Assembly (NCBI RefSeq): GCF_040712315.1
Contig: NC_134013.1
Coordinates: 38,796,501 to 38,860,500 of the forward strand
DNA: 64,000 nt
Reading direction: 5' to 3'
DNA from: Castanea sativa
Taxonomy: Eukaryota > Streptophyta > Magnoliopsida > Fagales > Fagaceae
Of the stretch, positions 1 to 10,720 are shown piece by piece (positions within the stretch are counted from its first letter, which is position 1; every line of letters begins with the position of its first letter). A model generated the notes under the pieces. It was not told where the DNA came from and searched no databases. It was given only the letters and a program-made list of their open reading frames with translations. The translations under genes and the position numbers were made by a program.

Positions 1-17
1 TAACTTGAACCTAACCC

Positions 18-19
<2 letters not shown>

Positions 20-60
<41 letters not shown>
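20..60. repeat. (AT)n microsatellite
   Basis: About 40 bases of alternating A and T lie just outside the left end of the copia element. It is a simple sequence repeat with no gene signal. Confidence 0.9.
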
Positions 61-74
61 AAATTTGTTTTGAT

Positions 75-509
75 TGTAAATGTTTTCTTTATGTTGTTAG
101 ATTATAAATAACCATAATATAAATTTTAGGATATTGAATTATCATGATTTCACAACTACACAAATTAATTATAAAGCTTATCTTGATCCATTGCTGAACT
201 TTTCTTAAGATCAAGTCTTAGTATAAAAGGCACTTAATTCTTGTAGGATTGGTTTGTCTCTCTTGACCCTCTTTTCTCTTTTACTATTCAATATATTTGA
301 TTGGGTAACTGAATGTCTCTTTTATAGGTAGAGGGAGGACCAAATTCCTTATATCTATAATCTCCACTTGCCCATCAAAGTTGGAGTTACTTTGGAAAGT
401 TATTTCTCCATTAATCAATATTTTAAGGACATGTAACTTCTTATTAAACCCTAACATATATGCAGTTATCAAATGGATACGTTATCAAATGAGACAATTT
501 ATTCTTACA
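75..509 (-). repeat. 3' LTR of the copia element
   Basis: This is the downstream LTR in element orientation. It begins TGTAAATG and ends CTTACA on the plus strand and pairs with 6082-6516 over its full length. The polypurine tract lies directly beside it at 510-525. Confidence 0.95.
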
Positions 510-525
510 TTCTCCCACTTGCCCC
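510..525 (-). other. Polypurine tract of the copia element
   Basis: Read on the minus strand this is GGGGCAAGTGGGAGA, directly abutting the 3' LTR. It matches the usual copia plus-strand primer CAAGTGGGAGA. Confidence 0.85.
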
Positions 526-899
526 ATATGATAACTTACGTCAAGGCTTAATAAGATTAACTATTAAGTGCACAATGGTACATATCCTCTTACTTTAAAT
601 TGGTCATCGTAACACTATAATTAAACAACCCACTAATGGGAGTCATGGCGATTCCATATCAATTATACCACATAGTTCCTTCCATGTATTACAACACCAG
701 CAACCTGTTTAATATAGCCTATCAATGAGAAGTGACTTAAAGGTCCAACAATAATGTCTCTTTTGTTAGAGACTATTCCTGTTATTATTCATTCATCATC
801 ATATATGTACGTACATAAAATAAAACAGGAATAATCAAAAACACATTTAATGAGACCTCAAAGTGTCAAAAGCATAATGTAACATTAAAATAACAACCA

Positions 900-1717
900 T
901 CATGTTCTACGTTCAAGACCTATTCGATCAACATGTTCCTTAAATGTTTCAGGAGGTAACCCCTTTGTCAATGGATCTGCAATCATAAGCTCTGTGCTTA
1001 TGTGTTTTATTGACACTTGTTGTTTCTGAACTTCTTCCTTAATTGTGAGGTATTTCAATTCCATGTGTTTTGCACCATTAGAATACTTATCGTTTTTAGA
1101 AAAAAAAACACAACTGCAAAATTATCACAATAAATTCTCAGTGGCTTGGAAATAGAGTTAACAATTCCAAGTCTTGAGATAAAATTCCACAACCACAATC
1201 CATGAATTGTGGCCTCAAAGCATGCCACAAATTCAGCTTCCATAGTGGATGTAGCAGTGATAGTTTGCTTTGAACTTTTCCATGATATTGCTCCTCCATC
1301 TAACATGAACAAATAACCAAAAGTGGACTTTCTACTATCAAAACATCCAGCAAAATCTGAATCTGAGTAACCAATAACCTCAAGATTATCTGATCTTTTG
1401 AATGCGAGAATGTAATCCTTTATGCCTTGCAAGTACCTCATCACTTTCTTTTTAGCTTTCCAATGATCCAATCCTGGATTGCTTTGGTATTTTCCTAGCA
1501 TACCAACTGCAAAGTTGATGTCGGGTCTTGTGCATGTTTGGGCATACATCAAACTTCCTACTACAGAAGCAGAAGGAATTCCTTCCATTTGTTTCCATTC
1601 CCATTCATTTTGTGGGCATTGCATAAGGTTGAATTTATCCCCTTTTTGAATTGGGGCAACCACAGCAAAACATTTCTCCATATTGAATCTTTCTAGAATT
1701 CTTTCAATATATGCTTT
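900..1717 (-). pseudogene. copia RNase H domain, decayed
   Basis: The reading frame from 1681 to about 1100 encodes the copia RNase H region, with recognisable motifs SLMYAQTCTRPDI, GYSDSDFAGC and TSTMEAEF. An expanded A-run near 1100 shifts the frame. The C-terminal part continues in another frame (motifs STELMIADPLTKGLP and DRIGLERR) to a TGA at 900-902. It is joined to the reverse transcriptase through a TAG codon at 1718-1720 that replaces a sense codon, most simply CAG. The domain would degrade the RNA strand of the reverse-transcription hybrid; this copy is dead. Confidence 0.9.
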
Positions 1718-2435
1718 CTAAGATAACCCTAACAGTCCACGTGATCTATCTCGGAATATTTCTATTTCTATCACATAAGTTGCCTCATCCATATCTTTCA
1801 TTTCAAAGTTCTTAGAGAGAAACTTCTTGGTTTCATACAATAAGCCAAGATCACTATTATCAAGCAAAATATCATCAACATACAAAATTAAAAATATAAA
1901 CTTACTCCCACTAACCTTCAGATAAATACACCGATCAACAATGTTTTCCTTAAATCCAAAAGATGTAATGGTATCATTAAACTTAAGATACCATTGTCGG
2001 GAAGCTTGTTTAAATCCGTATATTGACTTCTTAAGTTTGCAAGCTAAGTGTTCCTTACCCTTAATAGAGAAATCTTCAAGTTGATCCATATAGACATCCT
2101 TTTCTAAACTCCCATTCAGGAAAACATTTTTCACATCCATTTGGTGCAACTCTAAATCATAATGAGTTACCAATGTCAAAATGATTTTAAGTGAGTCCTT
2201 CTTGGATACAGGGGAAAAGGTCTCTTGGTAATCAATGTCTTCTTTCTGAGTGAAACCTTTGGCCTCAAGTCTAGCTTTAAATCGTTCGATATTGCCCTTA
2301 GAGTCACGCTTGGTCTTAAAGACCCACTTACTACCAACTTTCTTGTATCCTTCAGGCAATTCGACGAGATCTCAAACTTTATTTTGGTCCATTGATTTCA
2401 TTTCATCTTTCATGGCATCCATCCATGTAATAGAA
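1718..2435 (-). pseudogene. copia reverse transcriptase domain
   Basis: An open stretch of 213 codons (2359 to 1718) carries the RVT_2 signatures of copia reverse transcriptases: GSKWVFKTKRDSKG near the start, ETFSPV, ELHQMDVKNVFLNG, KKSIYGFKQASRQWY, and the catalytic YVDDILL. Polymerase aspartates are present at DVKN and YVDD. The domain ends at a premature TAG (1718). A short stretch at 2360-2435 upstream is out of frame with the integrase-side linker. Its length is normal for the domain, so the loss of function comes from breaks around it. Confidence 0.93.
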
Positions 2436-3611
2436 TCAACACTTTTTTATGGCTTGTGAAATTGAAACCAGATCCTTACTTGTTCCTATATCAAAATCAG
2501 ATTCATGTAAATAAACCATATAATCATCAGAAATAACAGACTTTCTTTCTCTTTGAGATCTTCTTAATGCTACTTCTTGTGGTTCTTCTACCACCCGTTC
2601 ATTGGTGAGCATCTCATTATGAAGTAATGGTTCATTAATTTGTTGTTCAACAATTGTTGGAGCAACAATTTCATTTGAAGTCCTAGGTAGTGGAACGTGT
2701 ACCCTAACTTCTTGAGCATCCACATTTCATAGATTATCACTCCCACTTATTTCACCATTTTCAATGAATCTGGCATTACAAGTTTCCACAATTCTCGAAT
2801 TATGGTTAGAATAGTAGAACCTATACCCTTTAGAGTTTTCAAGGTAACCTATAAAGTAACCACTGATTGTTCTTGAATCTAATTTCTTTTCAAGTGGATT
2901 ATAAATTCTAGCCTCCCTTGGACAACCCCAAACATACAGGTGTCTTAAACTTGGTTTCCTTCTTGTCCTCAGTTCAAAAGGAGTTTTTGGAACTGCCTTA
3001 CTAGGAACCCGATTTAATAAATACACAGCAGTCTTAAGAGCATACATCCACAATGATAAGGGTAATGTGGAATTACTTAACATGCTCCTAACCATATCCA
3101 TTAGAGTACGATTGTGTCTTTCAACTACACCATTTTGTTGTGGTGTACCTGGCATAGTGTATTGTGTATAAATGCCATGCTTTTCAAGGAGTTTAGCAAA
3201 TGGGTCTGGGCATTGCCTTGATTCATCATACTTTCCATAATATTCACCACTCTATCTGATCTAATGATTTTCACTTTTCTTTCTAATTACCTTTCTACAT
3301 CAATAATGTACACTGCAAGGGCTTCCACTGTTTGAGATTTTTCATGCAATAAATAAATATAAGTGTAATGTGAAAAATCATCTATAAAGGTGATAAAATA
3401 TTTTTCTTTTACCGAAATATGGGGCATCAAAAGGCCTACAAATGTCTATATGGATAATTTCAAGAACCTCTGTACTTCTTGTGGCACTTTTCTTAGTGTG
3501 TTTGGTTTGTTTGCCCTTAATACAATCCACACACACACCGAGATCAGTAAAATCTAGGCTTGGGAGAATCCCATCTTTTACTAGTCTCTCTAACCTTTCT
3601 CTGGAAATGTG
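2436..3611 (-). pseudogene. copia GAG-pre-integrase and integrase region, frameshifted
   Basis: Reading leftward, the GAG-pre-integrase histidine/cysteine region (LWHKRL, then CVDCIKGKQTKH) is split by an in-frame TGA at 3612-3614. The integrase core follows with frameshifts between about 3430 and 3160. The open stretch 3155-2727 contains the core end and C-terminal features ([16 protein letters not shown] with the catalytic glutamate, then [14 protein letters not shown] and SGYFIGY). The 2723-2436 stretch is the linker before reverse transcriptase (RRSQRERK). The integrase would insert the cDNA; this copy cannot make a full-length enzyme. Confidence 0.88.
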
Positions 3612-3977
3612 TCACAGCCTCTTATGCCACAAATTTGAGGAATTTTCATTAATTAGGCCACGTTTAGTACCAATAATATGATGCAAGGTGAGAAGGGTTT
3701 CAGTAAATTCATCATGAAGGTTAAATTTGTACAAACCATCAAAAAGAATACCAGAACCAACAAAAGAGGTATTCTTAAATAAAGTAAAACTTTTATTCCC
3801 AAATTTCATGAAATATCCATCAAGATCAAGTTTAGGCAAAGAGACTAAATTTCTAGAAAGAGAAGGAACATAAAATTTTTGAAACAAATATATGTGTTTA
3901 TTGGTATCTAGAAATAAACGATAAGTACCAATGGCTTCAATTGGTGCTTTCGCCCGATTTCCCATCAATACAAAATT
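3612..3977 (-). pseudogene. copia protease to pre-integrase segment
   Basis: This stretch follows gag across an in-frame TAG at 3978-3980. The aspartic protease signature WLDSGATTH is found at the end of the upstream gag frame (near 4040), so the protease is cut by this stop. The downstream part (motifs MGNRAKAPIEAIGTYRL and LVSLPKLD) is the C-terminal protease and spacer seen in TNT1-like polyproteins. The frame then ends at the TGA at 3612. Confidence 0.82.
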
Positions 3978-4964
3978 CTAATTTGGATTTATGGTTTGAA
4001 TTGAAAGAAATTCTTGCATCATATTTGAATTATGAGTAGTAGCCCCAGAATCAAGCCACCTAGTATTAGAAGGAACTTCAGTTAGGTTTGATTTGAAACA
4101 TATAGAAATATAACCCTTAATTACAGATTTACCTTTTCTTTCAAACCATTGCCTAAGTTTTGGGTAATCTTTCTTAAAATGTCCCGACTTTTTACAGAAG
4201 TGCCATTTATAATTGTCATTTTCCTTCGTTTGAGGCTGACTGGTTGGATTAGGATCACTTGCTTTGCGTGATCCATGCTTTAAGCCTTTTTTCAGCTTCC
4301 TCCATTTTCTTTCAGCTTCCTGATTTATGAGATGAATTGAATGTTGCACAAGTTGTTTGAGTCTTGCCTCTTCTTGATTAAGCATAATGGCCAATTGATT
4401 TACATTCCACTTATCTTTCATAGTGTTGTAATTAATTTGAAATGGACCATATTGAGGAGGCAAGGAATTCAATATAAATTGAACGAGAAAAAACTCATCC
4501 ACATTCATCCCTAAAGTCTTTAATTGAGTAGCCAAATTAGTCATTTCAATGGCATGCTTCTGTATCCCACACTTACCATCAAATTTCATGGTGGTAAGTT
4601 CAGCCATTAATGTCCCTGCAAAGGACTTGTCAGCTGTTTTGAAACGGTCTTCTACATTTGAAATGAATTCTTTTGCATTGTCAGTTTTAGGAAGTGTTGT
4701 CTTGATATTATTTGCTATGGTCATTCGCATAAACATAATATTTAGTCTATTTGATTTTTCCCATGCTTTGTACAAAGCCTTTTCTTCTGCACTACTTGTA
4801 TCAATAAGAGCAAACGGTTTCTCAGATCCAAGTGCCATATCAAGATCCAGTACACTGAGGTGAAACTGAACTTGTTCTTTCCAATATGAGAAATTTGTTT
4901 CATTCAGCTTGGGAATAGACGAAGCATGTGAATAAAGTGAAACAAGGACTGATACTACAAACAA
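3978..4964 (-). pseudogene. copia gag with damaged zinc knuckle, running into the protease
   Basis: The frame is 328 codons. The N-terminal part (IPKLNETNFSYWKEQVQFHL) and the central gag region (LNSLPPQY) match UBN2/DUF4219-type plant copia Gag. The usual CX2CX4HX4C zinc knuckle is damaged: the first cysteine is read as histidine and the last as tyrosine. The start at 4964 is only the first available ATG. Homology seems to begin about 15 codons later, at a position that reads HASS instead of an expected MASS, so the true start codon was probably lost. Gag would form the particle; this copy is not functional. Confidence 0.9.
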
Positions 4965-6061
4965 CGTAATAATATATGCTCACTACATTAGTGCTAAGAG
5001 TTATTAAGGAAAAATAAACCAAAATAAAACACATATTTAAACAATGATAAATAGTATTACCGTGATCACCTTTGGACTATTCTTATGGTAAACTATTAAA
5101 CAGTTATGGTGATTCCCTTTCACCTAATAGGACTAATTAATAAAATCTTCATAATTAAGTTGGTCCATTACCTTTGGGTATTTGTTCCAATCTCAACCAT
5201 GAATATTCATGAACTATCCTATTCCAATTTATTAATTACTTGAAAGTGGTGCACCTTTGGGCCAACCTAATATTCTTGTGATTAAAAAATTGTGATTTGC
5301 AAAGTCACTAATTTTTAACACTTGGAAATATGTGTTAAATTTCAATTATTTTGACTTGTTATCTATGCGTCTTTCCGATTCGGCCACTTTGGTGACTACC
5401 AATATGTATCAAAATATAAACTCCAAATCAAAATTAATGGCTTTGCATAAACGTTAAATTAATTGGATACATTGCGATACATATATAAATGCTTGTGCTA
5501 TACATGTTTACATCATAACAAATAAGTCCCTTATTTCATAAAAGACATAAATGAAATACTTTTTTTTTTATGAGACATCAACGAAATACTTGATAGAACA
5601 ATAAGTTATAGTCTTGATAATATTAGTAGTTTATTACAACATTAAATAAACTAAATTCAGCAATTCAACATTCATTCCATTCAAAAGAGTGAACATAATG
5701 TGGAAAAATTAATAAATAACAATAACTGACAATTTCATAGTATAAAAGAGTTTATACCATAACTATTCATGAATGTCAGATGATATTATATTCTCAATTT
5801 AAGATTTGAGTTTTTAACATTAAACATTAAAGTTGTTAATCTTTAAATAAACAATTAAATAGACTAAAACCAAATATCGTAGAAATTTGTAATGCCCCAA
5901 AGTTATTAGCTAATGGAAAAACAAATTTCATAGTATCCAAACTTGAACCATGATCATATAGAAGACGTTAATTGATTTCACAAATCCAAAAATCACAGTC
6001 ATGATAATGGAAACTATAATTGTTTATAAATCTTTTAATGGAAAAAACATGATAACTCTAA
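4965..6061 (-). other. Untranslated leader of the copia element
   Basis: About 1.1 kb of AT-rich sequence lies between the primer site and gag. I see no long reading frame. Recurrent short strings such as CACCTTTGG occur near 5070-5270. It is best read as the 5' leader between LTR and gag. Confidence 0.7.
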
Positions 6062-6065
6062 AACG

Positions 6066-6079
6066 CATGCTTGATACCA
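6066..6079 (-). other. Primer binding site of the copia element
   Basis: The minus strand reads TGGTATCAAGC two bases inside the 5' LTR (6082). This matches the start of the copia primer site TGGTATCAGAGC, complementary to initiator tRNA-Met, with one small deviation. Confidence 0.75.
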
Positions 6080-6081
6080 CA

Positions 6082-6516
6082 TGTAAATGTTTTCTTTATG
6101 TTGTTAGATTATAAAAAACCATAATATAAATTCTAGGATCTTGAATTATCATGATTTCACAACTACACAAATTAATTATAAAGCTTACCTTGATCCATTG
6201 CTAAACTTTTCTTAAGATCAAGTCTTAGTATAAAAGGCACTTAATTCTTATAGAATTAGTTTCTCTCTCTTGACCCTTTTTTCTCTTTTACTATTCAATG
6301 TATTTGATGAGATAGCTGAATGTCTATTTTATAGGTAGAGAGAGGACCAAATTCCTTATATCTATAACCTCCACTTGCTCATCAAAATTGGAGTTACTTA
6401 GGAAACTTACTTCTCCATTAACCAATATTTTAAGGACATGTAACTTCTTATTAAACCATAACATATATGAAGTAATCAAATGGATACTTTATCAAATGGG
6501 ACAATTTATTCTTACA
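6082..6516 (-). repeat. 5' LTR of the copia element, with TATA box
   Basis: This is the upstream LTR in element orientation. On the minus strand a TATA box (TATAAAATAG) lies at about 6333-6324, and the same position is kept in the other LTR. The target duplication TTGAT follows at 6517-6521. Confidence 0.95.
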
Positions 6517-6521
6517 TTGAT

Positions 6522-7029
6522 CCCCTAAAATGAAAATTTGAAAATCTTGATTGTAATTTTTTAAGTCCAATTTAAATAAGCTTGAATATGATTTTCTTAA
6601 CAATATCTTGGTCTTTTTAAACTACAAAAAAAAAAAAAAAAAAGCCCAACAACCAAAGTATAAATTTGTTGATCTTAATCTTAAACCTCATAAAAAGCTC
6701 ATGTAGATCTTAACAAATTTGAAATAAATCAATCAAAGAGTAAATAAATAAATAAAACCAATAAGAAAGGAAGACAATTGTAAAACTTCATGTATTTGTG
6801 TATAAAATCCTGGAGCCAAGACTAGGTGGGGCCACCGCTCTAGTGGCCAGAGTTGTTGATTCAGCGGATGACAAACACCAATTTTGGTGGTTTGTACTTA
6901 AAATTTTTTGTCACAAACATTTTCAAAGTGTTTGGAGTAACAAAATTTTTTAAGTGAATACCACCCATTTTTGTCACTTTTGTAACTCACCTCTAAAAAT
7001 GTTTTGTGATGGTTTGGGACATGAGATTG
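6522..7029. other. AT-rich spacer, no gene seen
   Basis: The stretch holds an A-run at 6628-6643 and low-complexity AT-rich sequence. At 6926-6963 it contains a 38-base string that recurs as a direct repeat at 9077-9113, on the far side of the LINE relic. No coding signal is visible. Confidence 0.6.
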
Positions 7030-9065
7030 AGTTGGAGGTGAAGGTGGGCCTGAAAAGAGAATTGGCCTAGAGCGGAGTGGATATTGAAGATGAAGCTTGT
7101 GGGGAAGAAAAGTGAACCAAAATGGATGTGGGCTCTCCCTATCCAACCTCATCAACAGTGGAGGCTGCAAGATAGCCCGACCAATCGCAATGATCATTAT
7201 AAGTTGGAATTGCTGGGGACTTGGGAACCAATAAGCAGTGGCTGTACTGACTAATATGTTGAGAAGCAAAGGACCCACCGCCTTGTTTCTTATGGAAACA
7301 ACGCGGAATATAGCATAGATGCATAAATTATGTTTTGATCTTGGCTTTCAATCGATTCTAGCGGTAACTAGTGATGGTCGGAATGGTAGACTTGGTATGT
7401 TCTGGAAGGCGGAGTGTAACCTGCACATCTAAAATGTCTCCCACAATCACATTGACGCACATATCTTGCCAACTGACCAACAACCTTGGCGCATAATCGA
7501 ATTCTATGGCCGACCAGAGGGGCATAAAAAGCATGAATCCTGGGACTTCCTCAGACATCTACATGCTAGGGCACTGTTACCATCGGTTTGCCTGTGAGAA
7601 TTCAATGAGAGTCTACACTCCAATGAGAAGCATGGATGTCTCCCAAAGCTGTTGACTCCGATGCTCGCTTTCAAAGAAACTCTACTTCATTGCGACTTAA
7701 AAGACTTGGGATTTCAAGAACATACCTTCACATGGCAGAATGGGTGCCCAGGAGATGCATTTGTGCAGGAAAGGCTAGACAGGGCCTGTGCCACCACACC
7801 TTGGCAACTGATGTTTCCAGAAGCACGAGTTTTTCACTTGCAGGTATCCTACTAGGACCATGACCTGATACTCTTGAATACGCAGCCTGAAACCTAGCAA
7901 TGCCAAGCTTGGAAAAAACGACTTCACCGATTTGAAGAGAGGTGGGTAGCACACCAGGGATGTGAAGAAGTAATTACAGAGGCTTGGACCCTAAACTTGT
8001 TGAATGGTAGTCTAATGTTCAGGCAATTTGAGAAAATAAAACATTGCCGACTAAAACTGGTAGCTTGGAGCCGAATGACATTTGGCAACACAAAATACAG
8101 ACTTGAAGAGGAGCAAAATGAGATGGAGGAACTTATCAACATCGAGTATGCCAATAAACAGGAACAAATTCAAAAAGTGAGGAAAGAGATCAATGACTTA
8201 CTACACCAGGAGGAAGTTTTTTAGCGACAATGTTCAAGAGAAATATGGCTTCTAGTGGGTGACAAGAATACTAAATTCTTCCTCAAAAGGGAAATTCAAA
8301 GAAGACGGATAAAACAAATCAATGGGCTAATGGACGAGGGCGGTGTGTGGAGAACTGGAGTGGAGAATATATCGGAAGTGGCAGAGAGGTATTTTACAAG
8401 TCTCTTTTCTACCTCCCATTTGAACACTATAGATGAGGTGTTAGCTTCGATGGATGCAGTAGTCACAAAGGACATGAATTGAAACTTGTTTTTGCCTTTT
8501 GTTGGTGAGGAAGTCTGTAAAGCCCTCCTCCCAATGCACCCTTCGAAATCGCCTACCCAAACGGTATGTCTTCTTTCTTTTTTTCAAAAGTACTGGCACA
8601 TGGGGGGGGGGGGGGGATGTCACTCAAGCTGTCTTATCTATTTTGAACTCGGGACACTTTCTAAGCAAAATGAACATTACACACATTTCACTTATGCCAA
8701 AAAAGAAAGAACCTCAAACCATGTTAGACTATTGGCCCATAAGCTTGAGTAACGTGGTAAGTAGGTTAGTCTCTAAAGTCTAGTCCAATAGAGTTAAAAC
8801 TATCCTACTGAATGTTATATTCGATGCTCAGAGCGCTTTTATTCCAAATAGACTTATTTCTAACAAAACTTTTGTAGCCTATGAGATGTTGCATAGGTTG
8901 AGAAATAGAAGGAAGGGCAAGATCTGGCATATGGTAGTGGAGCTGGACATTTGTAAAACCTATAACCGAGTGGAATGGGATTTTCTACGTAGAATAGTGT
9001 TAAAACTGGGTTTCAATGAAAGATGGGTTCACTTGGCTTTGCAATGTGTCTCAACATTTTCAGAG
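7030..9065 (+). mobile_element. Decayed L1-like LINE (endonuclease plus 5' part of reverse transcriptase)
   Basis: The plus strand encodes broken pieces of a plant L1-type ORF2. The apurinic endonuclease starts near 7190 (ISWNCWGLGN) and continues through FYGRPEGH near 7500 to FTWQNG near 7730. The linker at 7997-8480 includes GDKNTKFF. The reverse transcriptase N-terminal half follows (ISLMPKKKEPQ near 8685, FDAQSAFIPNRLIS near 8821). Motif A near 8943 reads LDICKTYNRVEWDF, changed from the usual DISKAYDRVEW. It ends near 9065, before the catalytic FADD box. Many stops and frameshifts and a 15-base G-run at 8602-8616 show long decay. Confidence 0.88.
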
Positions 9066-9110
9066 ATGAGTTACAGAAGTGTTTGGATTGACAAAAATTT
9101 TTAAGTGAAT

Positions 9111-10260
9111 ACCATCTCAAAGTTAGGGTTTTGTAAAAATTAAGAACAACCATAATCTATATCCCATTTCAACATGTGGGAGTAAACGAATACCACCCAA
9201 ATTTATTGGTCAAGCTTTGTCTCTCTCATATTGACATAGAAACAGAACAAAGCAAATCTGAAACTATGTTTCAAATCTAACATTTTGCTCTAGCTTAGAA
9301 GCAACCTTGTCTTTGAAAAGCATTCCACAATCACATAGATCTATAAAAAAAAATTACAGAAAAGAGGATCAAAGAAATTCAATTGGGCTCACTATCAACT
9401 TTAAGCTTGCTACAATTTTGTTGCGCTTGTAATCATATTCAAAGAAACTCCTTTGACAAGTTTCTTATCCCTAAGGAATTTTGTCAAACACTTCATAGGC
9501 ATGAGGGAAGTTCGTCAAACATAGCTACAATACCAAATTCAATAAATCTCAATCACAAGTCATTTTGCAGTGCAATGCTTGAAAAAGCATTTCTAAATGA
9601 TAGGAAAAAATATCTACATAAATAATAGTAGGTTTACTCTGTTTTTGTCTTGGAGCCCAACGTTGAATTTGACTTTGACAAAGAGGTTAGAGTTTCTTTG
9701 CCTTTGGAATTAGAATTATCTTTCTTCTTAGTTCTGTCTTTGACCTGTGCTTGCTGAAAAGCAAAACTGCTGGTGGTGGTGGTGGTGGTGGAGAGAGGAT
9801 CATCTTTGGATTTGGGCTTTTTCTTGTGGGATTGGATAGGGAGTTGGAAGTGAAACGAAGGATCAAGGTGAGTTAGAGTTGGAGTTGGATCCGTGGGAAT
9901 TGAAGAGCCAGATTTCTTTGAAGAAGCGACCCTTGAACACCATTTATAGGGTTTAAAGTTTGAATTTCAACGTGTGGGAGGAGAGATGGAAATGAGATAT
10001 ATATTATATTGTTCTTAACTTTTACAAACCCCAACTTTTAGATCTCATTTTCTCTTGTTTTTTATGTGTTTTTTTCTTTTAGAGGAGAGATATCCAAAAG
10101 GGAGAAAAAAATACATATTTACCCCAATTTTTAACAAAAGTGGGTTACTGAAGTCAAACGGAAAACACCTTAGGTGAGCAAAGTGACACTTTTCAAACTA
10201 CGGGTAAATAATGTGAATTCGAGTCAAACCACAGGTGAGTTTACTGTAATTACCCCTACA
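9111..10260. mobile_element. Inverted-repeat (MULE-like) element, possibly Pack-MULE
   Basis: The sequence at 9111-9175 is the imperfect inverted complement of 9965-10043: both carry a GGGTTTTGTAAAA-type string, TTAAGAAC and an ATATCCCATTTC-type string. Beyond it, to about 10260, the right arm carries a long AT-biased terminal sequence that ends GTTTACTGTAATTACCCC. The matching outer left arm is missing, apparently replaced by the LINE relic. Between the arms lies a host-like coding fragment on the minus strand (9643-9944). Inverted arms around a captured exon suggest a Pack-MULE, but the target duplication cannot be checked because the left end is lost. Confidence 0.55.
9643..9944 (-). pseudogene. 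Captured host exon fragment, Ser/Lys-rich N-terminus
   Basis: Starting at an ATG near 9944 the minus strand reads MVFKGRFF, then a one-base shift leads to SSKKSGSS and a frame open for about 95 codons to a stop near 9643. It is rich in Ser, Thr and Lys, with SHKKKPKSKDD, a run of six threonines (the GGT repeat at 9771-9788 on the plus strand), QAQVKDRTKKKD and SKGKET. From memory this resembles the N-terminal leader of IREH1-type plant AGC kinases, but I cannot confirm that here. No kinase domain follows. The fragment is out of frame after codon 8, so it is called a pseudogene fragment. Confidence 0.5.
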
Positions 10261-10720
10261 TATATCTAATGTATTTCACTATATTTTTATAACCCACTTT
10301 CATGATTTTACATCTTACCATTTATCCTTTTTATCAACCAATATTCTATACTGGCCCTATTAAAAAATATATGAATTAAAATTTTCTAAACTATCATTTT
10401 CTTTTTCAACTACCTATTATAGGATTGGGTACGTGCTTACAGAAAAACACGATGCTGAGACTGGAATGAATGTCATAAAGCCCTAGAGTTCAATTTTGTG
10501 GGTGTCAAAGTCAAACTATTAAAAGAATCGGAAAGAGTCAATGTCCATTCATCCAACAACAACAACAAAAAAAGTCAATGTCCTAGCGGGCCATGGATAA
10601 GATTACACAAAAATCTTAAACCTCAATGTTCTTTGAAAAACAAAAATAAAGGGAAATGTTAAAGAATAAGGAAGTTGTGGCCTACCTGTAAAAGTTTGTG
10701 GTGAGAGTTTGAGTGCCTAA
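10261..10720. other. Spacer, nothing recognised
   Basis: AT-rich sequence between the inverted-repeat element and the first solo LTR. No coding, RNA or repeat signal stands out beyond short A-runs. Confidence 0.5.

Larger units (their letters stand above)
75..6516 (-). mobile_element. Complete but decayed Ty1/copia LTR retrotransposon
   Basis: Two direct repeats of 435 bases (75-509 and 6082-6516) start with TG, end with CA, and are flanked by an exact 5-base target duplication TTGAT (70-74 and 6517-6521). The coding order on the minus strand is gag, protease, integrase, reverse transcriptase, RNase H, which is the copia order. A tRNA-Met-like primer site and a polypurine tract sit at the expected edges. 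By eye the LTRs differ at about 30 positions (roughly 93% identity), so the insertion is not recent. Three in-frame stops and several frameshifts make it non-autonomous today. The family resembles TNT1-type plant copia elements; no lineage is assigned. Confidence 0.96.
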
